A stretch of 64,000 nt of DNA, from contig CAXXXP010000001.1 in NCBI GenBank assembly GCA_963678095.2, forward strand, positions 620,001 through 684,000, given 5' to 3'. The stretch comes from G963678095 sp963678095 (lineage in GTDB: Bacteria > Bacillota > Negativicutes > Selenomonadales > Selenomonadaceae). This document shows positions 63,661 to 64,000 of this stretch, piece by piece. Numbering within the stretch: the stretch's first letter is position 1; each line of letters opens with the position of its first letter. The position numbers were made by a program, and so were the translations under genes. A model generated the notes under the pieces. That model did not search any database. It was not told where the DNA came from and saw only the letters and a program-made list of their open reading frames with translations.

Positions 63661-64000
63661 ATGGCAACCGGGTTTGATGTGGAATGCGAGAAAAGCATAC
63701 TGGCGGCGATGATGCAGAAAGATAAGTACCTTTCCCAGATCGTCACCGAGATTCAGCCGGATGACTTCACGCAAGACGGTTTGCGGCAGTTGTTCCTCCT
63801 GATAGCCGATATGTATAACGCCAATAGGCTGGTATCGGTGCAGTCGGTGCTGATTGAAAACAGCGACGAGATAAAAAAACTAAATTTCGGTTGTTCTTAC
63901 ACCATGCTGGCAACGCAGCTGATTTTGGGTGGCGTAGAAGCGATGATAGCGCGGCTCAAAGAAGAAACGAGAATCCGCAAGCTATTGCAGCTGTCGGACG
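63661..64000 (+). CDS. dnaB: DnaB-like replicative helicase, N-terminal part (cut by window end)
   Basis: At least 113 residues, ATG 63661 after GGAGGTGAGACTT. VECEKSILAAMMQKDKYLSQ and DDFTQDGLRQLFLLIADMY match the N-terminal domain of DnaB-type helicases. The RecA-like ATPase with Walker A lies beyond the window. Follows the initiator-like gene by 12 bp, so both are part of the phage replication module. Confidence 0.8.
   Translation, partial: MATGFDVECEKSILAAMMQKDKYLSQIVTEIQPDDFTQDGLRQLFLLIADMYNANRLVSVQSVLIENSDEIKKLNFGCSYTMLATQLILGGVEAMIARLKEETRIRKLLQLSD

Overview
The window looks like the chromosome of an anaerobic, low-to-mid GC Firmicute, most likely a diderm Negativicute (Selenomonadales/Veillonellales type). 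The evidence is a [FeFe] hydrogenase, two tRNA-synthetase operons under T-box control, a guanidine-I riboswitch, LexA boxes of the GAAC-N4-GTTC type, MutS2, HemZ, QueH and a SpoIID-family protein, together with phosphatidylserine synthase/decarboxylase genes. The genus cannot be named from sequence alone.

Positions 1-48980 are core chromosome, almost all on the + strand. In order: the C-terminal part of an [FeFe] hydrogenase, tRNA-Lys(CTT) and an orphan membrane protein. Next is a minus-strand guanidine-export operon (riboswitch, two SMR subunits, a flavin-binding PNPOx-like protein) and an SOS-controlled YneA-like LysM protein. Then thrS, infC-rpmI-rplT, ktrA plus an rRNA methyltransferase, pheST, zapA, a double U32 protein, mutS2, a class A PBP, tyrS, yebC and ruvCAB. 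A queuosine and secretion block follows (queH, spoIID-like, queA, tgt, yajC, a folate enzyme, a SpoIIE-type phosphatase with a P-loop protein, secDF), then recJ, rel, an MBL hydrolase, fur, hemZ, hisS-aspS, a WecG/TagA transferase, psd-pssA, a GT2 glycosyltransferase and queD-queE.

From about 49005 to the window end lie two tandem, related prophage-type elements inserted behind queE. Element 1 (about 49005-55459) has an integrase, two small membrane proteins, ImmA/IrrE protease, CI-like repressor, Cro-like protein and early regulators. It ends in a recombinase gene cut off at an attachment-like sequence, so it is a remnant or is interrupted. Element 2 (from about 55442) has the same plan with another integrase, other cargo, another repressor DNA-binding domain and other operators. 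It continues into ERF recombinase, a replication-initiator-like protein and a DnaB-like helicase cut by the window end.

The most interesting part is the comparison of the two elements. Short, nearly identical blocks (45-90 bp) bracket modules that are unrelated between the copies. The cargo slot between integrase and immunity repressor holds uncharacterised membrane or exported proteins in both, a position where superinfection-exclusion or other phage-defence genes are often found. Each element pairs its repressor head with its own palindromic operators. Element 2 also carries a pentapeptide-repeat gene inserted exactly at a start codon. Overlapping ~31-33-codon ORFs are conserved in both.
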